Shown here piece after piece: positions 9,819 through 18,282 of a stretch of DNA of 64,000 nucleotides. Each line of letters starts with the position of its first letter. Within the stretch, counting starts at the first letter, position 1. Origin of the DNA: Bacteroidia bacterium (lineage in GTDB: Bacteria; Bacteroidota; Bacteroidia; Flavobacteriales_D; Cryomorphaceae); NCBI GenBank assembly GCA_030427905.1, contig JAUICL010000005.1:124001-188000 (forward strand). The letters are read 5' to 3'. Both the position numbers and the translations under genes were made by a program. The notes beneath the pieces were generated by a model. That model was not told the origin of the DNA, ran no database searches, and was given only the letters and a program-made list of their open reading frames with translations.

Positions 9819-11255
9819 TTGAACAAGAAGAAAATAAAACGGGGAACCGATCTCGAAATCGATATTGAGAAGGCCGCTTTTGGTGGAAAAGGCATCGGAA
9901 AATTGGAAACGGAAGATGGTTCATTGGTGGTTTTTGTGCCCAATACCATTCCGGGACAACGCGTGAGAATGCGGGTTGAAAAATCGCGAAAGCGACACTT
10001 GGAAGGAAAGCTGCGGGAGATCATTTCGCCCTCGCCCGACGAAGTAGAAAACGATTTTCAGCCCATAGCCGGAGCACCATTTGCCCGCCTGCCCATCGCT
10101 ATCCAAGAAAAGTACAAGAAGGAAACCAGCTTGGACCTGATGAAGCGCATTGGGGATCAACACGATATTGAAGCGAAATTTGACCAGTACATCTCTTCGC
10201 CTTCCATCTGGCATTACCGCAATAAGATGGAATACGCCTTCGCTGCCATTCGCTACGACTTGGAGACTGGTGAAGAGCTCGACGAGTTTGCACTTGGCTT
10301 TAAGCACCGTGGTACGTGGTGGATGGTCGAAAACCTCGACAACGACAGCGGACTCTTCGATCGCGAAGTAGAATCGAAACTCCACGAGATCAGAACCTTT
10401 TGCGAAAAAACCGGCTTGCCACCCTGGCATGCGCCGAAACGCGAAGGATTTTTCAGATTCCTGACGGTAAGAAAGAGCTACGCTGAAGATCAGATTCTGT
10501 TTAATCTCGTGACTACGAGCAAAGACCTCGATCGATTTGATATGGATGGGTTTGCCAATCTCTTGAAATCGCTTTTGGGTGATCGCTGTGCTGGGCTTAT
10601 CCACACCATAAACGACGATGTTGGTGACCGGGTGCAACCACTCGATGGGTCGAGCAGAATGGTATTTGGAAAGGATCACATCACCGAGCGTATCTGTGGA
10701 TTGGATTTCGATATCAAAATGGAGAGTTTCTTCCAGACCAACCCCAAATGCGCCGAATTGCTCTACACCCAGGCCATCTCCTATTTTAAGTCGATGGTCG
10801 AGCCAGGTGGTACCATTTTCGACTTGTTTTGCGGAACCGGAACGATTAGCCAATTGCTGAAAGGAGCTATGGGCGATGCCCAGATTGTAGGAGTCGATAT
10901 CGAGAAATCGGCTATCGAAGACGCGAAAAAAGCAGCTAAAGCTAATGGCGTTGACGATATTAAATTTTACGCCGAAGATGTCGGAAAATTTCTCCTTAAC
11001 CACCCAGAGTACGAAGGCAAAATAGACGGGATCGTGCTCGATCCACCCCGTGCGGGAATTGCTCCAAAGGCGCTAAAGAGAACCATTGACCTGGGCGCAC
11101 CGACTATCGTTTACATTTCCTGCAATCCCGCCACCTTGGCCCGTGATACCGATACGCTGTGCCAAGCGGGTTACACCGTTCAAAAATTCTCACTTGTCGA
11201 TCAGTTTCCGCATACGTCACATGTAGAAGCGATCGCCCTTTTTCACAAGTCATGA
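9819..11255 (+). CDS. rlmD: 23S rRNA (uracil-5-)-methyltransferase, RlmD/RumA type, lacking the Fe-S cysteines
   Basis: 478 aa from TTG at 9819; no ATG lies upstream in frame. It is expected to methylate C5 of a uridine in 23S rRNA using SAM. Domain order: a TRAM OB-fold (residues ~8-70), a central RNA-binding domain, then a Rossmann methyltransferase (IFDLFCGTGTISQLL, 333-347; LDPPRAG, 407-413; YISCNPATLARD with catalytic C435; FFQTN around 306). The family's [4Fe-4S] cysteines are missing: the segment that usually reads CGGC...Q is QPIAGAPFARLP (81-92), and the fourth cysteine position near 173 is also not Cys. The downstream methyltransferase overlaps it by ATGA. Confidence 0.9.
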   Translation: MNKKKIKRGTDLEIDIEKAAFGGKGIGKLETEDGSLVVFVPNTIPGQRVRMRVEKSRKRHLEGKLREIISPSPDEVENDFQPIAGAPFARLPIAIQEKYKKETSLDLMKRIGDQHDIEAKFDQYISSPSIWHYRNKMEYAFAAIRYDLETGEELDEFALGFKHRGTWWMVENLDNDSGLFDREVESKLHEIRTFCEKTGLPPWHAPKREGFFRFLTVRKSYAEDQILFNLVTTSKDLDRFDMDGFANLLKSLLGDRCAGLIHTINDDVGDRVQPLDGSSRMVFGKDHITERICGLDFDIKMESFFQTNPKCAELLYTQAISYFKSMVEPGGTIFDLFCGTGTISQLLKGAMGDAQIVGVDIEKSAIEDAKKAAKANGVDDIKFYAEDVGKFLLNHPEYEGKIDGIVLDPPRAGIAPKALKRTIDLGAPTIVYISCNPATLARDTDTLCQAGYTVQKFSLVDQFPHTSHVEAIALFHKS

Positions 11256-11848
11256 TCGAAGCAAACGACAAAGCATATTGGGAAGCCCGCTGGGCAAACA
11301 ACCAAACGGGATGGGACATCGGCTACGCTTCTACCCCGATTAAAACTTATGTTGACGGACTGGAAGACAAGTCAATTAATGTGCTTATCCCGGGTTGCGG
11401 AAATGCCTACGAAGGTCAGTACATGCACGACCAAGGCTTTACGAATGTGCACTTGATCGATATCGCTCAAGGTGCCATAGACCGCATTGCCGAAGCAGCG
11501 CCGACCTTTCCAAAAGACAAGTTGATCTTGGGCGACTTCTTCCAACACCAAGGCCAATACGATTTGATCATCGAGCAGACGTTTTTTTGCGCTTTGGAAA
11601 AGGAACAAAGAGATGCCTATGCGGCTAAAATGTTTGAGTTGCTCAAGCCTGGCGGAAGACTTGTTGGCTTGTTATTCGACGATCCCCTTTTTGAAGAACA
11701 TCCACCCTATGGCGGAAACAAGCACGCTTATCTTCCCATTTTTGAGAAGCATTTCGAAATAGAAGTTTTCGAACGAGCGTACAATTCCATCAAGCCGCGC
11801 GCCGATCGGGAACTTTTTATATCTCTCCAGAAGCCAATCGTACAATAA
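11252..11848 (+). CDS. TPMT-family SAM-dependent methyltransferase
   Basis: 198 aa from the ATG at 11252, whose ATGA overlaps the stop of rlmD, so the two are translationally coupled. The protein begins WEARWANNQTGWDIGYASTP and has SAM motif I as VLIPGCGNAYEG, then HLIDIAQGAI and LLKPGGRLVGLLF. This is the pattern of the thiopurine S-methyltransferase/TPMT-like family, whose bacterial members methylate sulfur, selenium, tellurium or small thiol compounds. The natural substrate cannot be told from the sequence. Upstream in-frame codons from 11159 lie inside rlmD and do not look native. Confidence 0.85.
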   Translation: MIEANDKAYWEARWANNQTGWDIGYASTPIKTYVDGLEDKSINVLIPGCGNAYEGQYMHDQGFTNVHLIDIAQGAIDRIAEAAPTFPKDKLILGDFFQHQGQYDLIIEQTFFCALEKEQRDAYAAKMFELLKPGGRLVGLLFDDPLFEEHPPYGGNKHAYLPIFEKHFEIEVFERAYNSIKPRADRELFISLQKPIVQ

Positions 11849-11910
11849 AAATTCCAACTGCCATTGAAGGAGCCTGATAAACAATGTTCCTTCTTTTTTC
11901 AGCGATAATC

Positions 11911-12175
11911 CTAATTGGCTCACAGCTTGCGAAGGCTATATCTTCAGAATTGTTAATGAAGTCGTGAGCCAAATTTCGGCCTTAATTTTATTCTCTTAGA
12001 AACTCAGAAATAAACGGAAGTCCGCCGCACCCTTGCAGAGGTCAGGCATCGAAAGCTATGCTTTCGCTAATGCCGTTTCCGAGTTTGGGTAAGGCGCTGA
12101 AGTGTTTTCTAGAGTTTCAAGAAATAAAATTACAGCCCAGATCTTTTGTTCCTTTTGTATCATGACAAAAGGAAA
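11911..12175. repeat. Structured intergenic repeat A, copy 2
   Basis: Second copy of the 4811-5075 element. The distal two thirds is nearly identical. In the first hairpin the TTGGCTCAC and GTGAGCCAA arms are kept exactly while the loop between them has diverged, which points to selection on pairing or to a terminal-inverted-repeat role. It also keeps GAAACTC/GAGTTTC, CGAAAGC/GCTTTCG and TTCCTTTTGT/ACAAAAGGAA. It accounts for most of the gap between 11848 and 12228. Confidence 0.85.
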
Positions 12176-12227
12176 GAAACAAATCGAGCTGCCTTTGCCT
12201 TTATCAATGAGTGCTGATGCCCGTATT

Positions 12228-12677
12228 TCAAACTCCCCCAGAAGCCAGCGTCTCTTTAACCTTCAATTTTCGAATCGTAGGCATAGGTCCGGGACAATAC
12301 GACTGGTGACATGAAAGGCAGGCATCAACTAAATTGTTGAATTTAGCCTTCCCGACATCGATGTTTGGCGCCAAGAGAAAAGAGTCTACCGCGTGCTGAT
12401 ACATCTGTGCGAAAGAGTCAAATACAGGGCCGCCCACATCTGGCTTTGTCGGTGTACTTTTCACAAGCGCTTCATAAATCTCGACCGTATCGAGTGGCAT
12501 GGCTCCACTTTCTAGATCGGCTCGCCAGCCCTTCGCTTCTTCATGCACAGCCCGCATCACCAAGGCCAATTCGCTAGGTGGTTTCATCACCGGTTTTGAC
12601 TTCACTACTTCTACTGGCTCTGAGTCGGAACAAGCTATCGCACCGATCAGAATGGTTAAGGCTAAAAGATATTTCAC
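12228..12677 (-). CDS. Haem-binding lipoprotein, cytochrome c-like
   Basis: 149 aa. A lipoprotein signal (MKYLLALTILIGAIAC, lipobox I-G-A-I-A-C, Cys16) is followed by Ser/Asp, typical of outer- or periplasm-facing lipoproteins. The C-terminal third has a single CXXCH haem site, CLSCHQ (Cys near 120), in the position used by class II (cytochrome c'/c556-like) cytochromes, preceded by predicted helices containing VMRAVHEEAKGW. A second cysteine pattern, SYCPGP, follows directly. It is probably a small periplasmic electron carrier. It is transcribed divergently from the phosphoribosyltransferase at 12731. Confidence 0.75.
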   Translation of the reverse strand: MKYLLALTILIGAIACSDSEPVEVVKSKPVMKPPSELALVMRAVHEEAKGWRADLESGAMPLDTVEIYEALVKSTPTKPDVGGPVFDSFAQMYQHAVDSFLLAPNIDVGKAKFNNLVDACLSCHQSYCPGPMPTIRKLKVKETLASGGV

Positions 12678-12707
12678 GATTCAAAAATACGAGAAACTTC
12701 GATTTAC

Positions 12708-12715
12708 TATTTTTG
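12708..12715 (+). promoter_or_regulatory. Bacteroidota -7 promoter element upstream of the PRTase gene
   Basis: TATTTTTG matches TAnnTTTG and ends 15 bases before the ATG at 12731. This supports that start over the longer frame from 12578, which would run back through the divergent haem-lipoprotein gene. Confidence 0.5.
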
Positions 12716-12730
12716 GCTCAAACTCGAATA

Positions 12731-13234
12731 ATGACTGATACACGGACAAAGATTCTCGACCATAAAAGCATTGAGCAAAAGCTAAAGCGAATCGCCTTTC
12801 AACTCTTTGAGTACAACCACGAGGAGAAGGAAATTGTCTTTGTGTCAATCCAAAAGCAAGGGGTACTTCTAGCCTCGCGATTGGCACCCATGCTCGAAGA
12901 AGTTTCGGGATTAAAGGTTCACCAACTCGAGATGAAGATTAATAAAAAATCGCCCTTGAAGGAACCATCACTAGAAGGCGATCACGAAGTGCTTTCTGGG
13001 AAATCAGTCGTGCTAATCGATGACGTGCTAAACTCTGGCCGCACCTTGATCTACGCCACTCGATACATTCTCGGTTTTCCCATCGCCAAGCTCACTACCG
13101 TCGTTTTGGTAGATCGCATGCACCGCAAATTTCCCATCAAAGCAGATTTTGTAGGACTCACGCTGAGCACCACGCTCCAAGACCATATCCGCGTAGATTT
13201 TAAACCCGGGAATGATTCGGCGTATTTGGAGTAG
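12731..13234 (+). CDS. PyrR-like phosphoribosyltransferase
   Basis: 167 aa from the ATG at 12731. The type I PRTase PRPP-binding loop is VVLIDDVLNSGRTL (residues ~93-106), with an N-terminal hood (HKSIEQKLKRIAFQLFEYN) and VFVSIQKQGVLLASRLAPML. This arrangement matches the PyrR / phosphoribosyltransferase-domain proteins of Bacteroidota. Family members either bind pyr mRNA or have uracil PRTase activity; no pyrimidine genes are nearby, so which applies is open. Confidence 0.82.
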   Translation: MTDTRTKILDHKSIEQKLKRIAFQLFEYNHEEKEIVFVSIQKQGVLLASRLAPMLEEVSGLKVHQLEMKINKKSPLKEPSLEGDHEVLSGKSVVLIDDVLNSGRTLIYATRYILGFPIAKLTTVVLVDRMHRKFPIKADFVGLTLSTTLQDHIRVDFKPGNDSAYLE

Positions 13235-13386
13235 GTTTTTGAGTTTTTGATTGACCTTTACTTGAACTCATCATTCCTCCGCCTCAGGCGGATGGCTAGG
13301 GGGAGGACAATTCCTTGATTTTATTCCTGATCTCCTCTTCCACCCGTTCTAATTCATCAAAGACTTCTTCATTCATTTTAACTGAC

Positions 13387-13902
13387 TCACAACCCTACCC
13401 TTTTCACAATCTCACCCACCAAGTCTTCCTCGGGAACATCAGCCGGAATATGAATGGCGGCTTTTGAATAATCTCCTATCCTCTGGTCGAGCATACCTGC
13501 GATGCGCTGCTTCAGTCCTTCTGGCGAAAGCTCGGCAATCAATGGGCGCTTTTCCTTTTCTGCCAGTAAGCGATCGAAGAGCTCTTCTTCCGTACGGTCA
13601 ATCCAAACAGAAGTTCCTACCCCATTCACAAACTCCATCAAGCCCGGAATGGTTGGCGTTCCACCACCAAGGGCTATCACAGCGGGCGCATCAGTTCTCA
13701 CGATTTCCTTTAGCACATCCTCTTCAAGCTGCCTGAAATAAGCCTCGCCCTTCGCAGCGAAAATCTCAGGAATAGACATGGCTGCAGTTCGCTCCACTTC
13801 TTGATCCAAATCTAAAAAGGTGGTATCTAACCGCGATGCAAGCTCCTTGCCTACCGTGGTTTTCCCCGCGCCCATAAAGCCGATTAAGAAGATTCTATTC
13901 AA
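13387..13902 (-). CDS. aroK: Shikimate kinase
   Basis: 171 aa when started at the TTG at 13902, which gives MNRIFLIGFMGAGKTTVGKELA and the usual length; the longer frame to 14046 would overlap the divergent gene at 13942. It phosphorylates shikimate at the 3-OH using ATP in the chorismate pathway. It shows a P-loop GFMGAGKTTVG, the DLDQEVE shikimate-binding Asp pair, a RxxE-type motif in AYFRQLEEDVL, ALGGGTPT, and the LID arginine in EKEKRPLI. It is a single gene, apparently not in an aro operon. Confidence 0.92.
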   Translation of the reverse strand: MNRIFLIGFMGAGKTTVGKELASRLDTTFLDLDQEVERTAAMSIPEIFAAKGEAYFRQLEEDVLKEIVRTDAPAVIALGGGTPTIPGLMEFVNGVGTSVWIDRTEEELFDRLLAEKEKRPLIAELSPEGLKQRIAGMLDQRIGDYSKAAIHIPADVPEEDLVGEIVKRVGL

Positions 13903-13941
13903 TTGGATGAGATAATTTACTTTCGTTGAAAATTTTGATTT

Positions 13942-15102
13942 ATGCGGGCTGTCGTAGTCGACAACAAATCTACAATAAAGACATTTCAGAAGGTTCCTTC
14001 CATTATTTACGCGAATGATCCGAACTATATCCCTCACATTAAGCAAGACATTGAGAAGATCTTTGACCCAAAAAAGAACAAGCTTTTTCGACAGGGTTCA
14101 GCCATTCGCTGGGTGTTTTATGATGATCAAGGAAACCTAGCAGGCCGCATAGCAGCGTTCGTGAACCCAAAGACTTCGAAGAAAGAGAAGCAGCCTACGG
14201 GGGGTGTCGGCTTTTTTGAATCGACCGATGATCAGGCCCTCGCCAACTTCATTTTCGATACCGCGAAATCATGGCTTGAAACCCAAGGTATGGAAGCCAT
14301 GGACGGCCCAATCAACTTTGGAGAGCGAAATCAGTTTTGGGGTTGTTTGTCAAAAAATTTTACCGACCCGAATAGCTACGCCATGAACTACAATCCTCCG
14401 TACTACGTGGACTTGTTTGAAAATTATGGCTTCAAAACTTATTTCGAGCAGTACTTGTACACGCGATCGACGAGAGATGATGTGCAGGATATTTTTGTAG
14501 AAAAGACCAAACGCATTGTCAACCCAAATGTCACCTTCCGAAATGCGGTAGGGGTACCGCTCGAAAAGGTAGCGGAAGATTTTCACACGGTATACAACGG
14601 TGCCTGGGGTGGTCACGCTGGATTCCAGCCTATGAAACTGGCACAAGCCCAAAAGCTCATGCAATCCCTAAAACCAGTTGTTGATAAACGAATCCTGTTT
14701 TTCGCGTACGATGGCGATGAGCCCATTGGATTTTACATTAATATTCCGGAGCTCAACGAGATTTTCAAATATGTGAACGGAAACTTGAACTGGTTGGGGA
14801 AACTCAAATTTCTTTATCACAAGTGGAAGGGAACGCCTCGCACGATGGTGGGAATTGTCTTTGGCGTGGTTAAAAAATGGCATGGACGTGGAATAGAAGG
14901 TGGCTTAATCACCTACTCAAAAAGTGTTATGGATGAAACCGATGCATACGACAAGACCGTGCTAACCTGGATCGGCGACTTCAACCCAAAGATGATCAAG
15001 GTCTGTGAAAACCTTGGAACCGAGCGCTATAGAGAGATGATCACCTACCGATATTTATTCGACAGAACGGTGCCATTTGAGCGTTGTCCGATCATCGAGT
15101 AA
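13942..15102 (+). CDS. YghO-like GNAT-fold protein
   Basis: 386 aa. It has no signal peptide. The sequence DPNYIPHIKQDIEKIFDPKKNKLF near the N-terminus, FFESTDDQALANFIFDTAKSWL in the middle and IGFYINIPELN late are the pattern of the YghO family of predicted acyl-CoA N-acyltransferases, common as a ~380-aa protein in Bacteroidota. Its substrate is unknown. It is divergent from aroK with a 39-base shared promoter region; TACTTTCG before the ATG is one mismatch from the -7 consensus. Confidence 0.65.
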   Translation: MRAVVVDNKSTIKTFQKVPSIIYANDPNYIPHIKQDIEKIFDPKKNKLFRQGSAIRWVFYDDQGNLAGRIAAFVNPKTSKKEKQPTGGVGFFESTDDQALANFIFDTAKSWLETQGMEAMDGPINFGERNQFWGCLSKNFTDPNSYAMNYNPPYYVDLFENYGFKTYFEQYLYTRSTRDDVQDIFVEKTKRIVNPNVTFRNAVGVPLEKVAEDFHTVYNGAWGGHAGFQPMKLAQAQKLMQSLKPVVDKRILFFAYDGDEPIGFYINIPELNEIFKYVNGNLNWLGKLKFLYHKWKGTPRTMVGIVFGVVKKWHGRGIEGGLITYSKSVMDETDAYDKTVLTWIGDFNPKMIKVCENLGTERYREMITYRYLFDRTVPFERCPIIE

Positions 15103-15130
15103 TTTTTTTGGGAAGGAATCGAAAAATCCT

Positions 15131-15160
15131 TTGTCAGATTACACAAAGCACTTATATTTG
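15131..15160 (+). promoter_or_regulatory. Bacteroidota promoter of tRNA-Lys
   Basis: TTG (15131-15133), a 19-base spacer, then TATATTTG (15153-15160) is a complete TTG-N19-TAnnTTTG promoter. It lies 20 bases before the mature tRNA 5' end. Confidence 0.75.
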
Positions 15161-15180
15161 CACCCGCATTTACGGAAAGC

Positions 15181-15256
15181 GATTCAGTAGCTCAGCTGGT
15201 AGAGCAACGCCCTTTTAAGGCGTGGGTCCTGGGTTCGAGCCCCAGCTGAATCACCA
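15181..15256 (+). tRNA. tRNA-Lys (anticodon TTT), CCA encoded
   Basis: Full cloverleaf. The acceptor arm GATTCAG pairs with CTGAATC, the D arm is GCTC..GAGC, the anticodon stem ACGCC/GGCGT encloses the loop CTTTTAA with anticodon TTT, and the T arm is CTGGG-TTCGAGC-CCCAG. The discriminator is A (15253) and the 3' CCA is encoded in the DNA (15254-15256). Confidence 0.97.
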
Positions 15257-16001
15257 TCAAAAAAAGAAAGCCTTGTTTCTCAAAGTGGTTAAACCCGCGT
15301 GGAGCAAGGCTTTCCCTTTGTTTGGGGAGCCTTGCGGCTGCGCTTTAAAAACGTAAACGCAGATGCGAAATCAAGCAAAAAAGGCTCATTTTGTCCGAAA
15401 AGCGTCCAAGCGGCAGTTGGATCAAAATTTTGGACATTTCTCTTTTTCTATCCACCCCAATCTCAATGTTTACCAAAAGGCAGATGGTACGCAGCATAGC
15501 ATATGAAGCGTAGCCGAAAAGCACAATCTCTTCGAAACAATCCTGCGTTTGCAATTCATTGTTAGATCTCCGTTTTCCCATCAGTGCAGCTGAATCAAAT
15601 ATTGCAGACGACCGAAGGGGAAGCGATTGCTTGACATGCTGACATCAGTGAAGCTGATCGTCAGTAAGATTTGTTCAGCCTTTCGGAAGGCCGTTAGATT
15701 CTAAAAACGGCCTGGAGAAGCACCTTTGGGAAAACAGGGAATTTTTGTTCCTTTTATTTCCCATCGGTCGCCAAAGGCTTGCCGTCGGCGCAGCATAGAC
15801 AAAAGGAAAAGAACAAATGACGATTTGAAATTTGAGCTCACTATTAAACATGTTATTCTTGATCTCTATACAAGCATTCTCAGGTAAGATTTGGAGGAGC
15901 TGTGCTTTTTTCATTAATGTACATATCCGACCTTTTCTCAATTTCACATTTTTTTAATGCTGGCACATTCATCTTTTCCAACCGAGAAGCGTCATTTGTG
16001 C
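15257..16001. other. Gene-free stretch after tRNA-Lys with repeat family B
   Basis: No credible coding region was found in 745 bases. The first third looks like decayed sequence. The middle is repeat B1 (15568-15812). The remainder, up to the ATG at 16002, is AT-rich and probably carries the promoter of the next gene, though no exact TAnnTTTG was found. Confidence 0.6.
15568..15812. repeat. Structured intergenic repeat B, copy 1
   Basis: It closely matches 46180-46502 and part of 38879-39180. Two hairpins stand out: CTGACATCAG...CTGATCGTCAG (15639-15664) and AGGCCGTT (15688-15695) with AACGGCCT (15706-15713). The 3' end carries TTCCTTTT...AAAAGGAA arms like those of repeat A, with a longer insert between them. 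Confidence 0.8.
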
Positions 16002-18071
16002 ATGACATTCAGGCTAACTATTCTAATCATGCTTATTTGCAGCTTTGGGTTCGCCCAAACTCCCGACGACAATTGGGTGTTCGGGTATTTTGCGCAGATT
16101 AATTTCGGCCCCACTGGTCCTACCGACTCGGGTGGCGGCCCTATTGACACCGACGAAGGGAGCGGTACCATTTCGGATAGTGAAGGAAACCTGCTCTTCA
16201 GCACCGATGGGATGGTGGTTCGCGATCGGTTTGGAGATGTGATGCCCAACGGAACGGGGCTCAATGGAAATTTTAGCTCAACCCAAAACACGGTGATTGT
16301 GCCTTTTCCCGGTGATTACAATGAGCGATTCTACTATATTTTTACCGTTGCCGCCCAACTCAATGGCGGTGACGACGATAACAACGGGCTCGAATACGTC
16401 GTGGTAGACATGGAAGCAAATGGTGGTCTGGGCGATGTCACACAGCCATCAACCGAACTCCTTGCTTCTACTTCCGAAAAGATCCACGCCACCTACCAAC
16501 CCAACAATCGCGATGTGTGGGTGGTGGTGCATGAAATGGGCTCCGCAGATTTCTACGCATTCCCAATCGATTGCAACGGTATCGGCGAGCCAGTGGTGAG
16601 CACAACTGGTACTTCCTACCCCATCGATTTCACCTACTTCTCGGCGATTGGAACTATGAAGATTTCGCCTGACGGCAGTCAGATCGCTTCGACCTACAAT
16701 ACCACCAACCCGGATGGAAGCATCGGAGTAAACTACCTGGAATACGGAAGCTTCAACAATGCAACGGGTGTAGTAGAAATCGAAGAGTCTCTGGCATACG
16801 ATGTGACCGACAACCGCCAGGGCTATGGACTCGAGTTCTCCCCCGACAACAATCGAATCTACTGGTCAGTGCTTGGAAATCCATCTTATCTATATCAATT
16901 CACCACTTCTGCACCCGATCTGGAAGCATCACAGGCACTCCTAGACCAAGTATGGGTCTCTGGATATGCGGGAATGCAGCTCGGACCTGATGGAGCTATT
17001 TATTTAGCCCGTACCAATGGGCAGGACTATTTGAGCGTAATCAACAATCCCAATGATGATGCTGACGACATCATCATCGACATAGGGGTGACGATAACTA
17101 ATATGTCGAAGCTCGGTCTTCCAAATAACTGGATGTACCCCTACCCAGAACCTGAGATAGCTGCCGACTTTGAATCTACTGAAGTCTCAAAATGCATCGG
17201 TGAACCCATTACCTTGATTCCAGATATTTCAGGTGAGATGTACGTGTGGAGCGATGGTTCAGATGGCCCTACGCTTACTGTTTCCAATCCTGGTGTGTAC
17301 TCTGTTATCATCAATGAAGCCTGTGCCACCTACGAGCGAGAATTTGTGGTGAACGATAGCGGGCGCCCGGAGTACACCCTGGATCAACAGGTCGAAAAAT
17401 GTGAAAACGAGCCCATAGCGCTCACCATAAATACCGATCACGATGTGATTTGGTACAACGGGTCGGAAGAGAAAACGATTGTTGTAAACAATGCGGGGCA
17501 GTACAGGGTCGAAATCTTTAATGAATCTTGCTCAGAAGAAGCTTTTGTGAATGTTGCTGATAATCCCCTCCCACGGATAGAGTCACTAGACACGTACACT
17601 TTTTGCGAAGAAAAACCCATTGGTTTTACCCCCATCATTTCCAACGACGACATGGCCTATGTAGACGGCATTCCGGCCGAGTTTCCGTACCTGGTCGATC
17701 ATACGCATCAAATTCTGCTCAGGGCTGACAATGAATGTGGTATGACTCAAAAGCTCGTACAATTTGTTGAAGAAGAATGTGGCTGCGAGTTGTACATACC
17801 TAATGCCATTACTGCTAACCAAGATGGCGTGAATGATGTTTTTAAAGTGGTTGCGGAATGTCCGTTTACCGACTACGTTATTTACATCTACGATCGTTGG
17901 GGAACCCTTCAGTTTCAGTCTAATGATCCCGCTGAACCTTGGTTAGCCGCCGATCAATCGGGCTACCACCTTCCACCTGGCATCTATCCCTACCGGATAG
18001 AATGGACCACTGAGAAAAATGGCTTTGTACAGTCCGACAAAATTTCGGGCCACGTTCAGGTTTTGAGATAA
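16002..18071 (+). CDS. Large secreted protein with gliding-motility-type (T9SS type B) C-terminal domain
   Basis: 689 aa from the ATG at 16002, chosen because it gives the signal peptide MTFRLTILIMLICSFGFAQ; the longer frame begins with a non-signal stretch. Residues ~20-380 resemble a WD40/YncE-like propeller, with NTVIVPFPGDYNERFYYIFT and MKISPDGSQIASTY repeats. Next come Ig-like/PKD-like segments (CIGEPITLIPDISGEMYVWSDG, CENEPIALTINTDHDVIWYNG). The last ~95 residues are the type B sorting domain (LYIPNAITANQDGVNDVF, VIYIYDRWGTLQFQS, PPGIYPYRIEW, ISGHVQVLR). It should be surface-exposed or released by T9SS. Confidence 0.88.
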   Translation: MTFRLTILIMLICSFGFAQTPDDNWVFGYFAQINFGPTGPTDSGGGPIDTDEGSGTISDSEGNLLFSTDGMVVRDRFGDVMPNGTGLNGNFSSTQNTVIVPFPGDYNERFYYIFTVAAQLNGGDDDNNGLEYVVVDMEANGGLGDVTQPSTELLASTSEKIHATYQPNNRDVWVVVHEMGSADFYAFPIDCNGIGEPVVSTTGTSYPIDFTYFSAIGTMKISPDGSQIASTYNTTNPDGSIGVNYLEYGSFNNATGVVEIEESLAYDVTDNRQGYGLEFSPDNNRIYWSVLGNPSYLYQFTTSAPDLEASQALLDQVWVSGYAGMQLGPDGAIYLARTNGQDYLSVINNPNDDADDIIIDIGVTITNMSKLGLPNNWMYPYPEPEIAADFESTEVSKCIGEPITLIPDISGEMYVWSDGSDGPTLTVSNPGVYSVIINEACATYEREFVVNDSGRPEYTLDQQVEKCENEPIALTINTDHDVIWYNGSEEKTIVVNNAGQYRVEIFNESCSEEAFVNVADNPLPRIESLDTYTFCEEKPIGFTPIISNDDMAYVDGIPAEFPYLVDHTHQILLRADNECGMTQKLVQFVEEECGCELYIPNAITANQDGVNDVFKVVAECPFTDYVIYIYDRWGTLQFQSNDPAEPWLAADQSGYHLPPGIYPYRIEWTTEKNGFVQSDKISGHVQVLR

Positions 18072-18232
18072 GTACTTTTGGTCTGATCGATAAGTAGTCT
18101 ACCAATCAGTTAACTAGCGCATTTTTTCTGGAATGAGTGATCTCAATTAATCAAGAAGGTCGTCGGTTCGAGTGCACCGAATCCTTTCCGGGTGTATCGA
18201 GAACCATTCGGGTGTACCTATTTTTTAAAAGC

Positions 18233-18262
18233 AAAAAAAATCCTGACGCCTGCGCCAGGATT
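18233..18262 (-). terminator. Terminator after the DUF4097-like gene
   Basis: Read on the minus strand, AATCCTG...CAGGATT form a hairpin (arms 18239-18245 and 18256-18262) followed by a run of eight T residues (18233-18240). It sits 20 bases after the stop of the minus-strand operon. Confidence 0.75.
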
Positions 18263-18282
18263 CTTTCTTTGTTGCTTAATGT

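Noticed and set aside
9921-11003. Long 360-aa open frame on the minus strand, antisense to the RlmD-type gene
   Set aside because: It lies wholly inside rlmD, has no recognisable domain or ribosome site, and its composition is that of a complementary strand of a GC-balanced gene.
13262-13305. Hairpin CCGCC/GGCGG after the phosphoribosyltransferase gene
   Set aside because: The stem is short (about 6 bp), with no T-run. It may be a fragment of the GC-rich repeat arms seen at 38612, but is too weak to call a terminator or repeat.
13296-13376. 26-aa ORF (MNEEVFDELERVEEEIRNKI...) 10 bases after aroK on the minus strand
   Set aside because: It is short, highly charged and without clear translation signals. 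It could be a real small coiled-coil peptide, but nothing in the sequence supports it strongly enough to list.
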